Of a stretch of 64,000 nt of DNA, positions 11,901 to 22,200 are shown one piece after another (the stretch's first letter is position 1; the number at the start of each line of letters is the position of its first letter). Source of the stretch: Rotaria sp. Silwood1 (lineage: Eukaryota > Rotifera > Eurotatoria > Philodinida > Philodinidae); the NCBI GenBank assembly GCA_905250075.1, contig CAJNOP010000121.1, positions 70,375 through 134,374 on the forward strand, in the 5' to 3' direction. Made by a program: the position numbers and the translations under genes. The notes beneath the pieces were generated by a model that worked only from the letters and a program-made list of their open reading frames with translations, made no database searches and was not told the origin of the DNA.

Positions 11901-14897
11901 AAACGTATTTCAATGGATATGCCTTCATTTAAAACTAAAATAAATGAACGAATAGATGAATTACTTAATTATTATAAAAATATAACAAATGATAATATGG
12001 CTTTTACAAAGTTAGGTACACTTTTAAATCAGGACAAAACTGGTATAGGTCAATCTATTATTTCAGAACATAAATCATTTCAAGGTTATTCTTTATCTTT
12101 ATTTAATGAAAAAACTCGAAGACATGATATTACATATGTACTAAATAATTTAGAAGGAGATTCTATTGATCGAAAATTATTAGAAAAACGTTATGATGAG
12201 TTTAATAAATTCTATAAAGAATTAGTTCAACAAAATTTAAAACCAAATATGAAATTAGATAAATTAATAGAAAATATTAAACTAATTGCAGGAAATATAA
12301 AACAGGAATCAGATAATATTGATTGGGATGCAGGAATAAGAAAGAAAGTTCCAGAATTAGCAGCATATATTTTTGCTTTATGGACACTTAAAAATGCAGA
12401 ACATTATTTTGAAGCTGAAGGTTCAGATAATCGAGATAATTATCTTCTTCAACCTCATGCAGCACAAGTTATTGCTATATTTCGTATGCTTGGTATAGGT
12501 GATAAGAATGAAGAATTAAAAAATAATTTAGTACAAATAGGAACAGGTGAAGGAAAATCTATTACATTAGGATCTATGGCTTGTATACTTGCACTACTTG
12601 GTTTTGATGTACGTTGTGCATGTTATAGTCAATATTTAAGTCAAAGAGATTATCAAGCATTTGTACCATTATTTGATTCATTAGGTTTATTAAACTATAT
12701 ACATTATGGTACATTTAATAGATTATGTGAAGATATCATTAATGATAATGGTGATATTCGCCAAGTAGTTGAACAGATAATATCTAAAGATTCTAATACA
12801 GGAATGAAAAATAATCAAAATATAAAATGTGCTAAAATATTATTAATTGATGAAGTTGATGTTTTTTTTAGTCGAGATTTTTATGGTAATGTTTATACAC
12901 CAACAGCTACTTTAAGAGATCCTATTATAACATCATTAGTTCATTTGATTTGGAAAGAAAGAAAATCTAGATTAAATCTTAATAGATTAAAAACTACAAA
13001 TGAATATAATGAATGTTGTAAGAAATATCCTAATTGGAAATTATTATTTGAAGAAGCCATGAAAGATATGCTTTTTGATGTTAATAATTTTGAATCACAT
13101 GGTTATATTGTTAATCAAGATAAAATTGGATATGTAGAACAAGATAATATTGTCTATAATATTGCTTATGGTTATAAAACTTTATTTGCTTATTTTTATG
13201 AACATGAAAGAGGACAAATTAGTAAAAAAAGTTTAGATGAAAATATATATGTAAGAATTAAGTGTGGTAGTTTTTCTTATGCTGAAATACCACTTGAATT
13301 TCAATATATTATGGGTGTAACAGGTACATTAAAAACTTTAAGTGATCCAGAAAGAAAAGTAATACAAAGCGTTTATAAGATTACAAAAAATACATATATG
13401 CCATCTGTATTTGGTATAAATAATCTTAAATTTACAATAAAAGATGATATTATGATTGATAATGAAAGTGATTATTTTAATGTCATAAAACGAGAAATTG
13501 AAGATAGATTAGTTGGAAAATCATCAGGAAAACGTGCTGTTCTAGTATTTTTTGAATCAAATCGAAAATTAAAAGAATTTTATGATTCAACAGCATTAAG
13601 TTCATTAAAAGAATCAACTGTTTATCTAACAGAAGAAGCATCATTAGAAGAAAAAGAAATTCTAATTAAACGAGCAACAGTATCAGGTCAAATAACATTA
13701 TTTACGAAAACATTTGGTAGAGGAACAGATTTTATATGTCATGATCAAATTGTTGCTACAAATGGTGGTACACATGTTATTCAAACATTTCTTTCAGAAG
13801 AAATATCAGAAGAAGTACAAATAAAAGGTAGAACAGCAAGACAAGGTGATCATGGATCTTATAGTATGGTTCTACTTGATCGTGATCTTGAAAAATTTCA
13901 TATAGAAAAAGTTGATATTGAAGATGTTAAAAAGGGTAAAGGAATTCTTACTCGTATTTCTGATGCACTTAGAATTACAAAAAATTATGATACTATATAT
14001 GATCTACTTAATGAGAGACGTATTGATTTATTTAAAACACAGTATGATATGAATACAAAATATGTTGAACATGCAAGAGAAAAACATAAAATTGCCAAAA
14101 AATTTTTATCAAATCTTATTTCTGGCAAAATAGATTCTGTGAAAACGTTTTTAATTGAAGAGAATAAAGGTGTAGAAGGTTCTTATACTTCACGAACTGT
14201 TTGTCTCATGGACGCAACAGGTTCAATGTACTATTTATTACATAAGTGTAAGAATACTGTAGACATTATGTTTGAACGTGCTTCAGCAATTTTAAAAGAA
14301 CAGAATATTAAATCAGATTCATTTCAACTTCAATTTGTTGTATATCGAAATTATAATAGTAAAGAAGATAAAATTTTGCAAAGTTCTCCTTGGGAAACTA
14401 AACCAGATAATTTACGTGCTTTTATGAATACAATTGAAGTTGAAGGAGGTTGGAATAATGAAGCCATTGAAATTGGTTTATGGCATGCAAATCAAGAAAA
14501 TGAAAGAGAAAATATTACACAAGTTATTTTGATAGGTGATGCTCCTCCAAATACAAAAGACGAAGTAAAAGAGAAAAGAAATGGCTTTAAAGAAACATAT
14601 TGGAAAGGAACTAAATTTTCAAAACCAACCTATTATCAAGATGAGTTAGATAAACTAAAAGCACATAGCATTCCAGTACATGCTTTTTTTGTTGAACAAC
14701 GAGCCGAAACAGTTTTTAAACAGATTGCTCAACAAACAGGTGGACGGGGTGAAATGTTAGACATAAATTCTTCATCAGGTTCACAAATGTTGACAGATTT
14801 AGTAACTGAAGAGATTCTAAGAAATGTCGGAGGAACTACAAAAGGAAATGCTCTTGTTGAAGCATACAGAAACAGATATCAAAAAGGTTATACATAA
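5901..14897 (+). CDS. Giant GTPase / SecA-like ATPase / vWA fusion protein
   Basis: One uninterrupted 2998-codon frame. Residues ~1-160 resemble a Ulp1/C48-type protease fold (H81-W, D102) but have S-A-N at 141-143 where the catalytic Cys would be expected. Residues ~420-600 are a P-loop GTPase: G1 GETGSGKST 426-434, G3 DTPG 503-506, G4-like TKFPD 577-581. A long charged helical region follows. Residues ~2180-2700 match the SecA motor: Walker A GTGEGKS 2214-2220, DEVD box 2317-2320, GVTGT ~2473-2477, GRGTD 2606-2610, GRTARQG 2643-2649. Residues ~2765-2980 are a vWA domain with MIDAS D2771-A-T-G-S. SecA normally drives bacterial protein export; here no preprotein-binding partner or signal peptide is seen, so the role is unknown. 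The absence of introns across 9 kb contrasts with its neighbours and suggests gene transfer or retroposition. Base composition matches the host. Confidence 0.9.
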   Translation: MDYSTSFESSRNQNIDIDTVLSARLEEFKQKLPERFSKSIYAMKAVHDNVPDEWKERLLQARNKGNGQRVILIPYNVESFHWTGILLKFNTDKNIELAQFMDPVEYSKFYPEKLQNQFAEIYPDVSLRWSFVEKHRDPRQSANLTIEYLLKATEELQLTNEQDTGMSHSHERTFDHHSASSSLIEEDRSFSTSTMSQSHMAKHRLLKQISNSEFEPSEIQDAPKVSLKASQTHQSSPQYHKQDRNSNNREEREFSREPRTLINSTNETRSFESHSSSSQNSDEIDRSVTKESLRNMYNDFHSMPPCSERSIINLLYLLSFKSMGRMTESDDSMVIPSQIDTEIAQQLKYLKERLKIEELQSIGIQNLVETCSINVKDENWQAALTIIRKLFKQLSPLNMQELFRLIEKVDDAAHLIKDKNIILFLGETGSGKSTTIHFLAGSQMQPVIVNGLNHITPINIRNPDLKKVTTSPFARSETRYITTVTVNFKHVGGFTDGDIILCDTPGFEDTNGPEVDIANGIGVVRAVKGCKSVKPVVLISYKSIGDRCRGVKELAHVVVGLIPGIKDNIRAFSYIFTKFPDSEKQTIHALLRDINDELNEEEKSNASFMSFLKDMLQKTRKSVRVLDPIKDRAGEILDELAESAAISYPDEVFQFFITEKSKTTVQEQVRKHQLSIMSATKRSEYLFVQYKLAQLKRLNNLLEQDYIEQIYDECIRYISKHLSEEYQNGISILNRCLINQTILSIDDIEQYRTYINHAKLADELRNDYLGKEVVHSSAFILYLDQQVDIILKSLQEKDINDLSAKTSLDKIKVLAMCFSDINNKYKDACQTFSDKYELVVKSYKNSVLEKNFTNIANDLTKLYDACSVLENHLNSESMKTKYRELKKYFLQVLKDSVSKLNYILSQEKYGNETIESIKECVRMFETASNTFTLQSHISKEDINQIYEDFLLKIMNHYEQIDEKIITELKGECSFRELEQLFAEITLIRTISIIESKTNRTYYSTLEQICGCIRELRREIEDILNGFYRNEKNNYNSLMRCLSSLKHAKWIEKYRLEVYADVINNTKEQILKHIKELEKNVMQTDLDLDNYDKIERIDNIVLEINDMKAVEEIVPNIGPHIEKINSRYKSEIDNVFTIINDTFDLEKWKTQKDSILDFSIAEKGFHYLNVCKRIHISFRNDSTLVINKLKGFIREFSNIVQNEMKQCFTAIKECKNENRQEIFDKSLKLLSRLEEVSEIKDKYSQVFSCFQNQKIIEEWERGLEGYLTDLSSEMTCLNAGENTEAVNNKLLIAKALSKLDRFLKGKKFNDIYSTYQHLFLNTTSDRGRQVIEDINNFKYEHVGNDMITLQTANEVGQHLFVQAKRVLNISIYNLMEETKTQAIMLGNTIEVQAIKLIVENLRRMQNAKKFISQYLDKPDEIDICIEEVKKLIEGRIKLFLVSVNALIKINNFYEADEKINSITLISNLLGTFRTQYIFEQLEELNKNQDEVVSNVVIKKYTEMDMSEYTLNPPRDIFDKLGRVSNINPRYDQALEAIRRDILTKFRKELDEAKKQQPPNPDNIHIRKFESGVRYLPKDMQESLEVDLKHCKDEIKKNIENNDRDLKDACDSKDLKRIKAVIQGYQQSEGMQYYANEGRKYVLKQTQDIIMKINENFKEYKIREALDNIETLYAYKVELENVVNIDQSCLEVRSKVTDIFQDVYHSCMKYFFNDKGHSLVDEMTGVIERNVSCLMEFMKFRDRFKNQSILQHMFPEDFNERLVLFCETIINFFNNCQQKYEKAKKESDFTSLKDVLDIMNKWNSTLTKIKNYDDMLYSNETLVTTIITCVRILIPYSTMLESISKIIKEIKNTLIQSKLINEDRNEIGKHRDERYKKFNEQFLILKKAKIFNSFHLNIDLNDIEKECLLSFEKKITDIISYVESILNRFSIDNHLTRNDYIEFNICYLNLISFRQEMTSIECGVKEKLVRIDKIIFDKINTWVHSAELDSTVQNVTTMLINMKRISMDMPSFKTKINERIDELLNYYKNITNDNMAFTKLGTLLNQDKTGIGQSIISEHKSFQGYSLSLFNEKTRRHDITYVLNNLEGDSIDRKLLEKRYDEFNKFYKELVQQNLKPNMKLDKLIENIKLIAGNIKQESDNIDWDAGIRKKVPELAAYIFALWTLKNAEHYFEAEGSDNRDNYLLQPHAAQVIAIFRMLGIGDKNEELKNNLVQIGTGEGKSITLGSMACILALLGFDVRCACYSQYLSQRDYQAFVPLFDSLGLLNYIHYGTFNRLCEDIINDNGDIRQVVEQIISKDSNTGMKNNQNIKCAKILLIDEVDVFFSRDFYGNVYTPTATLRDPIITSLVHLIWKERKSRLNLNRLKTTNEYNECCKKYPNWKLLFEEAMKDMLFDVNNFESHGYIVNQDKIGYVEQDNIVYNIAYGYKTLFAYFYEHERGQISKKSLDENIYVRIKCGSFSYAEIPLEFQYIMGVTGTLKTLSDPERKVIQSVYKITKNTYMPSVFGINNLKFTIKDDIMIDNESDYFNVIKREIEDRLVGKSSGKRAVLVFFESNRKLKEFYDSTALSSLKESTVYLTEEASLEEKEILIKRATVSGQITLFTKTFGRGTDFICHDQIVATNGGTHVIQTFLSEEISEEVQIKGRTARQGDHGSYSMVLLDRDLEKFHIEKVDIEDVKKGKGILTRISDALRITKNYDTIYDLLNERRIDLFKTQYDMNTKYVEHAREKHKIAKKFLSNLISGKIDSVKTFLIEENKGVEGSYTSRTVCLMDATGSMYYLLHKCKNTVDIMFERASAILKEQNIKSDSFQLQFVVYRNYNSKEDKILQSSPWETKPDNLRAFMNTIEVEGGWNNEAIEIGLWHANQENERENITQVILIGDAPPNTKDEVKEKRNGFKETYWKGTKFSKPTYYQDELDKLKAHSIPVHAFFVEQRAETVFKQIAQQTGGRGEMLDINSSSGSQMLTDLVTEEILRNVGGTTKGNALVEAYRNRYQKGYT

Positions 14898-15321
14898 AAA
14901 AAAATTATAGTTTTACAAAAATATTTTATTATTAAAAATTATTTAAACAAAGTTTTATACCGATGAAAAAAATTTCTCAAAGTTCTTGAAATTTCATATT
15001 ATATAACAACAATATCATATTCTGTATCACACTGTGGACTCTGATTGATCTTTTATCAACATATTTTTGTTTGTCACACATCACATAAATAATATTTGTT
15101 TATTTTTAGTATGCTTCTTAATCGTTTTTTTCATGTTATTTTAATCTTTATTATTGATTTATTAGTTGCTTAGACGAAGTCATTCTGAAATCTTTCTTGT
15201 GATGAACTTTTTTTTCAATCATATTTATGTTTTGTTTTGTGTATTAATTGTACTTGTGCTCATACTTGTAATGTGCTTTCATTTTAATCTTTCTTTTCAT
15301 TATAGTTGAGTTTTAATCTGG

Positions 15322-15327
15322 AATAAA
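15322..15327 (+). promoter_or_regulatory. Candidate poly(A) signal of the SecA-like gene
   Basis: AATAAA 425 bp after the stop, followed by another AATAAA-type A-rich stretch near 15338. The 3' untranslated region in between is T-rich. Assignment is tentative because the hexamer is frequent here. Confidence 0.3.
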
Positions 15328-17176
15328 CAACTATTAAATAAAAACAAAACTAGATATAAACTTGGTATGATTTCGATTCATCAATTTGTTGAAAATTCAG
15401 AATTTCGCCAATAACTGGCAAATATTCAAGTAATGATAGTAGAATTTTGATTAACAGACAATGAAGAAATAGTGGTTGGAAATTCATTGTTATTATCGAT
15501 TTGCAAGCTTGTTTTTATCATTGAAATTATAGCAATTATCTGCTGTTAATTGTTATGAGATATTTTTATTTATATTATTCTTAAATCTCTTGTTCGATAT
15601 CAAACTTTTTATTAATATCTTTTTGTTTTTTATTGATTATTTTTGATAAATGTTTGCTAAAATAAGATATTATGCTAATATTATTATATCTGAATCGTAA
15701 AGTAAAAGAAAATATCTGGATTTGCTATCAATTATAACAAAGTGTTGGAATAAACATGCAATTCTCATTAAGTATTTCATACAAATGTAAGTACACAAGC
15801 AAAGATTATAGATTGATAGTGAAACTTTTTCGCACGAGAAAGAGGGAGTCGATCGTTTCATGCTGTGAACGGCTCTGCCTACAGTCACCAAGAAATATAA
15901 AAAAGAATGCATATACCGTTTTGATAAATATCCTTCTGGTAAATTTGTACCATTTGATAGAACGTTTGAGTCAATCTTGCTATATAGAATTCAACAGGTT
16001 GACTGACAATACTTCTATCATATTTTGAGACCACATATAGTCTATGAGATAGCAGATGAACATCTTGTTCAATGTACTTTGACAAATTCGTAAGAATATT
16101 AGTCTGTAGGCGAATAACTTTTTTTTTGCATTATATTATCAATATATATTATAAACAGATTATCTATATCCGTTTCTACGAAATCAATATCATTCTTTAT
16201 AGTTATTATTTCGCGGAAATTATTCGATTTTAGTTTGTAAAACTAAAAATCATATTTGGTTTATTAAATCAAAATGATTATTTAAGTTGAATATGAAGAA
16301 ATTTGTTTTTAGAATTAAATAAGTTGCTAATGGTCGATTAAAAAGTATTTTGATTTGTACTGATGACAGAGTTGTTTCAATAGATTTCGTTGATGATATA
16401 CATTCATTAATTTTTTTATACTTAAGTCAGTATTTCACTCAATGATAATTTTATTAAATTTGTTTTATGGTATGCTTTTATTTATTTCCTTGATGTCTGT
16501 ATGAAATACAATAGCTTTATTTTTACATACGACAATAAATATGATTAATCAAATTATGTCGTTAATCTTATCAAATATACTACTAAGAAGGATCATGGAA
16601 AATAAACTTCAACAATTCTTCAAATATTTGCGGACATTGATATATTAATTTCATTTAGTTTATTCTTCTTTGTTTTTCATTATGTTGTAGGAAAGTTGTG
16701 TCAATTGTTTTAAGCATAATCTTTGTCTTTTCCTTTATTATTTGATTATTAATGATTGTTATTAAAGGTATAGAAAATATAAGATAAACAATTATATAAG
16801 AATACTGACGTTTCGAACGTACAACCTTCTTTTTTAAAGTTAAAATGTTTTGTTGTTAAACACAAATACACGTGTGAATCTTCTTCTTTTGCACATTCTC
16901 CCTTTGTTATGTTTAATTAAGTACTAGTATAGGAGAAGAAAACTAATTTTTTCACGTACCATTTTCATCGTCTTGTCTATACTGGTCTTAGATTAAATTT
17001 CACAAAGAAGAATAAGAACAAAAAGAAGGATGTATAAAAATAGGAAAATTCACAGTTCTGTTCTTGTATAACAGTAAAACATTTTAACTTGAAAGAGGAA
17101 TGTTTAAGATTCGAAACGTGAGTAATCTTATACGATATATCGTATATAGTTGTGTATCATATATTTTTATACACTA

Positions 17177-17195
17177 TTAATAATAATAATAATAA
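17177..17195. repeat. TAA microsatellite
   Basis: About six tandem TAA units in intergenic DNA, next to the palindrome at 17130-17145. Confidence 0.7.
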
Positions 17196-19269
17196 TCAAT
17201 TATTAACAAATAAAATAAGAGACAAAGATTATCTTTAAAATGATTGAAGAGAAAAACATGAATATAGGGCATCGATCAGCTCGTCTGAATTAGCAATTGA
17301 TGATAAAAGAATTCAATGAAAATGAAAACAAAATATAAATATCTGACTGTCATCTATATCCTATCGTTGAAATTATTGTCTAAACTATTCGATCCATCGA
17401 AAATATATGAAAATTGAGCTGAGAAACAGAGAAATATGAATAAAAAACTTGTTTTTAAAGTGTTTATCCTCAATACCTAAACTATATAACTATATGTTCA
17501 AATGCGTTCCGCAAAGCAATGAATCTAAATGCGTTTCTGCAAGTTCGACAGATTGACAGAAGCATTCGGTGGAATGCGTTTTATCGACTCTGTCAATTAA
17601 ATAGCGTTAGCAGAAGAGACATAGCTTCTTTTCACTATTAAACGTGACCAAAGGCATAGAATGATATGAGTGTGTCCCAACGCGTTTCATAATAAAAGGT
17701 TAAATACATTTGTATGCGTATAATCTAAAAATATGCTCCGAAACTATGAATTTTCTCTAAATGGGTTCGTGAAACACAGTGCTTGGTGCATTTAGATGCG
17801 TTTTCATCATGCTTCAACGTACAAAAGCATCGGAACGCCGAAGACTTGCGACATAGACAGGTCGAGCTGTGTATAAAATGTATTTCATGATTATATGGGT
17901 CAACAATGAAACTGTAGTGAATCTATTGCGAATATCTCGTTTGCAATGGAGTTGAATCGTGAAGTTTATAACATTCCCGAAAACCGATCACCATCATAAT
18001 GTGTTTATTTTGTTAAATGAAAAAACTTTTTTAACAGTCTCTTAGCTAAAAAAACATAGATTTTATTATTGTTCAGATGAGTCATCAGTCAGTAACTATA
18101 TATCAGTAGACTAGGCGGAACTGTCTTCATTGCTCTTGCAAAACTCGACAATGTTGCATATTTTTACGCGTCAATTCAAATATGAAAGAACTGCAAAGGA
18201 TAGAAAGAAAATTATAATTTTTTTTTCTTTTTTATAAAAAGAAAAAGGCACCCTTGTGTGTCTTACAACAGCCATTAGAAGTTAGTTTTTTTCTTCTGTC
18301 TATTCGATACAGTGCTTTACAGGTTTGTTTGTTATTAAAATTCTCACACTAGTTAAAGATGAAAATAAAGTGATGCAATCTAAAAGATGGGCAAAAATAA
18401 ATAAATATTTTGTATTTCTTCATAAACTTTGTGAGTTTCAATTCAATCGAACTTACCTTTTTTGTAAGTAGAATAGTTGTTCGCCGCTCTACAAAACTTC
18501 ATATACACAGTTTTTCTAGAGCGAAGCATGACAAACTAATAAATTAGACATTCAAGATATTAACAATTATCAATTTTCAAAGACAAGTATTATTTTTCCA
18601 AATATTAAAACTTCCACACCACGATATTAAAAAAACTGAGTCATTCATTTTGAAGAGCATAGCATTGTCTACCTGTTTTATGCGTTAGACAATGTTTTAA
18701 ATGGAGACCCAAATCATAAGATAGTATTGAACTTTGTTTTTGTTTTTCGAACAAGTGTGATTTTAATTCATATTTTTGTTTGTTTTACGAACATGCTCGT
18801 AGTTTCGTGAAAAATCATTTGCTTTTCAGAATTTCTTGTTATTTCAAAAGTCAGGTACCTTGAGGGTGTGAATGGATGAATGTTGATGTTGTTGAAAGAA
18901 AGAGCCACTTTCAACCTGCAACCCGCAGTGGCAGCCACAACAATATGCAAATCCACACTAATGCTTGCACGCATCTTTCAGACGCACACTCACTCCATAC
19001 CTACACCAAGCTGATGACAACAATTGTGAAATTGGATTTGATCATGTTGTCAACATGAAAATCTCTACCACAAACTCTGTTTCTTCCTATTCGCGAACTG
19101 TATAAATCATTTTAAATCTAATAGAGAGATCGTTTTCTCAAACAGACAGCACTTTCAAAGATAAATTGAGACAAAAACTGGCAGCTAGAATGATTGAGTT
19201 ATTGCAAATCTATTTAGCTTGTTTGAATAATTCAAAATTTCAAGATACATATAAAAATTGATGATAGTT

Positions 19270-19292
19270 TTATTTTGTTTTATTAATAGTAG
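19270..19292 (+). promoter_or_regulatory. Candidate splice or trans-splice acceptor before the RdRP start
   Basis: A T-rich tract ends in AG at 19289 and again at 19292, 8-11 bp before ATG 19300. Bdelloids trans-splice a leader onto many mRNAs (known biology); the site would equally suit a cis intron. The sequence alone cannot distinguish them. Confidence 0.35.
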
Positions 19293-19299
19293 TGTGTCC

Positions 19300-22200
19300 A
19301 TGGAAGGTGATCAAGTTCCATGTCAATTCAAGAATTTAAAATTAAATCCAAATGCAGCTCGTAGGATTTATAATAACATAAATGCTAAATTAACATTAAC
19401 AAAAATGAATCAAAGAATTCGATTAGAACAATCTGATATCGAGCAAACAAGTAGTTATGATCGTAAATTAGCATATTTTATACGCTTTCATTTACGTGAT
19501 ATTTTGACAAGTGATCATCGTCAAATTTGGTTTAATATTCAAACAAAAGCGCTTGATGATATTGAAGATCGTAATCAAATTTTGAAGGAAATTCCTGATG
19601 AAATTCGTGTAGTGTATAGTTTTGGAGTCATGCTTTCATACGATACGTTTATTGGGCATACAGATGAACGAACTCTTGCTAATATTTACGTTCAAAAATA
19701 TCCTAAAGCAATTAAACTAGAAACAGCAACATATTTTCTAACAATTCAATTCAAAGACATAGATTCACAGATTTTAATCAATCATTCTACGAATGATAAT
19801 TCAATTCAAATTATTTTCATGCTTAAATCATCACCAATCATCGAAAAAACAGAAGGAACAAAAAAATGGTAAAATAATTTTTGGTTTTTTTTTGTATATG
19901 AAGAACTTAATTAGATCTTTTAATGTAGCCATAAATTTGTTGCCTACTACGGCACTGTAACCAAACAGTACTCTTAAATTCCGATTAGTTCTTTATGTAG
20001 AAGAGAAAAGATAAACACAGTTTCTATGAAAGAATATTTAAGTACTTTTTTTGCGCTTTTAAATTTCCTATTTCCTCTGAATTTTTCGGATTCGATAAGA
20101 ATAAAAATAAAAAAGTCATCAAAAGACGTGTCAAAAATAAAACATAAGTATCTATTTGATTTGTATTTTTAGCGATCACAAACGGTTGATGAAACAACTT
20201 CCATTATGCAGTGATTTACTTGTACGATTTTTCCCAGCTAATACGGCATGGAAATTTTTACGTAATTTACCAGTTGCTGGTTATACTCGAAAAGCATCTG
20301 ATGATTTATTTCATATAAATTTTGCTTTATTTCGTTGGCAAAAAGATCCAAGTAATTTTTCTCCTATAGGTATGCCATCATATTCTTCTGCTTATGATTC
20401 TTATGGTATGGAAATGCTTTGGTCATTGGGTTATTTATTTCAAGATAAATACAATGCTGATTCTCAATCAATAGTTGGTATTCAACATAAAAATTTATAT
20501 GATTTATCTTGTACAATCTGGCGTAACCTAAAACAGAATCATTGTTATCGAATTAAAGATGCATTGCATGATGCAACTTCAAAAACAAATCACGGAACTT
20601 CTAATGAGTCATCACAATTAAAACAAGTGGCATTTGCAATTATAACACCAAATCGTATTGAATATCAACCGATGCAAATGACACGTTGTCATAGAGGATT
20701 TGAATTATATCCTCCAGAGAATTGGTTACTTGTTCACATACGTGGTTATAATGGAATAGATAAAATTAATAACATAGATCTTCAAATGCGGGTACGTTTT
20801 AGAAATTTAATGATAAAAGGTATTGCTCGCGATAAACGTTATTTTCAATACTTTGGATCATCGGGCAGTCAAATGAATGATCAGGCTGGTTGGTTTCTAT
20901 CACTTCCTCATGGAACAACCATAGAATCAGCACGTGCAAAAATCGGAGATCTATCGAAAATTCTCAATGTATCTACTTATATTTCACGAGTTGGTCTATA
21001 TCTGACAACATTAAAGTCAACTGGGGTAATTTATTAGATTTTTATCGATTGCTATCTTTAAATTTTCAACTCGCTTTTTTTAAAAACGTTGATCAATTTC
21101 TTCAGTAGTCAATTGAAATAATATGATTCGCAACTATCATTTTGATGATGTTTCTAAAAAAATTGTTAGATATTACAATCTCTGTTTTTAAATTTAGATT
21201 AAACTAACCTATAATGAAATGTCATATTCGGAACAAACATCTAGGGGATTCTCACATTTGATAACAGCAATCAGACGCTGGGTATGATAAAGATCTATAT
21301 AATAGTTCACTTGTTAGCAATTGTTTTATTTAGTTTTTTAAATCTAACAATAAGAATATAGAGTATACGGCTACTATTATTCCAGATATTGAACACAATG
21401 AATTTTGTTTCACTGATGGGTGTGGCACAATTTCGCTTGGTCTTGCGAAAAAAATAGCGCATAGTATTGGCATTCAAATTAACGAAAAGGTTATTTGTTT
21501 TTTTGTTTTTGATACTTTATCCATTTAATTTTATATTATGAAACTTTAGTCAGATATACCATCGGCTTTTCAAGTTCGAATAGCTGGATGTAAAGGCATG
21601 TTATCGGTTGATCCTAAATCGAAATCAAATGAATTCTATATTAAAGTTCGAAAAAGTATGGTCAAATTTGAAAGTGATGATTGGACTCTTTATATTGTTG
21701 ATCATTCTCGACCTAGTGAATAATCAATCAATGATTTTCAATATATTATTTGTTGTTCTGAATATTTATAGTGCCATTGAGTTTGAATAATCAAATTATT
21801 CGATTATTGAGTGATTTGGGCAATAGTAATGGTATATTCGAATCTATTCAAATGCGATGTATTGATCGGAAAGAGTTTTGGCATCCACCAGCAAAATGTT
21901 ATTTGAATGCATTAGATTCTCTTAATCAATCAATAATAAATGAAAATCAACAAAAATATAAAAATGCGTGAGTTTATGTTAAGAATTACATTAATAATAA
22001 TGTCTATGTTGTTGAGATTTGTAGGAAAAACTTTCTTATTCGTAACAAAATTCCGTTGCCTGTCAATGAAGCTCGATGTCTATTCGGCATAGCCGATGAA
22101 ACTGGTACATTAAAATCAGGAGAATGTTTCATTCAATATCGTAGTCTTGAAAATTCGTCAACGTTCGAAAAATATATTGTGCATATAGGTATAATATTAA

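Larger units (their letters stand above)
14898..19257. other. Intergenic region, 4.4 kb
   Basis: AT-rich DNA without a supported gene. Open frames near 15.7-16.1 kb and 18.8-19.0 kb overlap on both strands and show no domain. Minor features: a TAA microsatellite at about 17177-17195, a perfect 16-bp palindrome at 17130-17145, and a less AT-rich block at about 17500-17880 with repeated ATGCGTT motifs that may be an old repeat. Confidence 0.5.

Noticed and set aside
15670..16085. Overlapping open frames on both strands
   Set aside because: Short, mutually overlapping and without recognisable motifs; expected by chance in such DNA.
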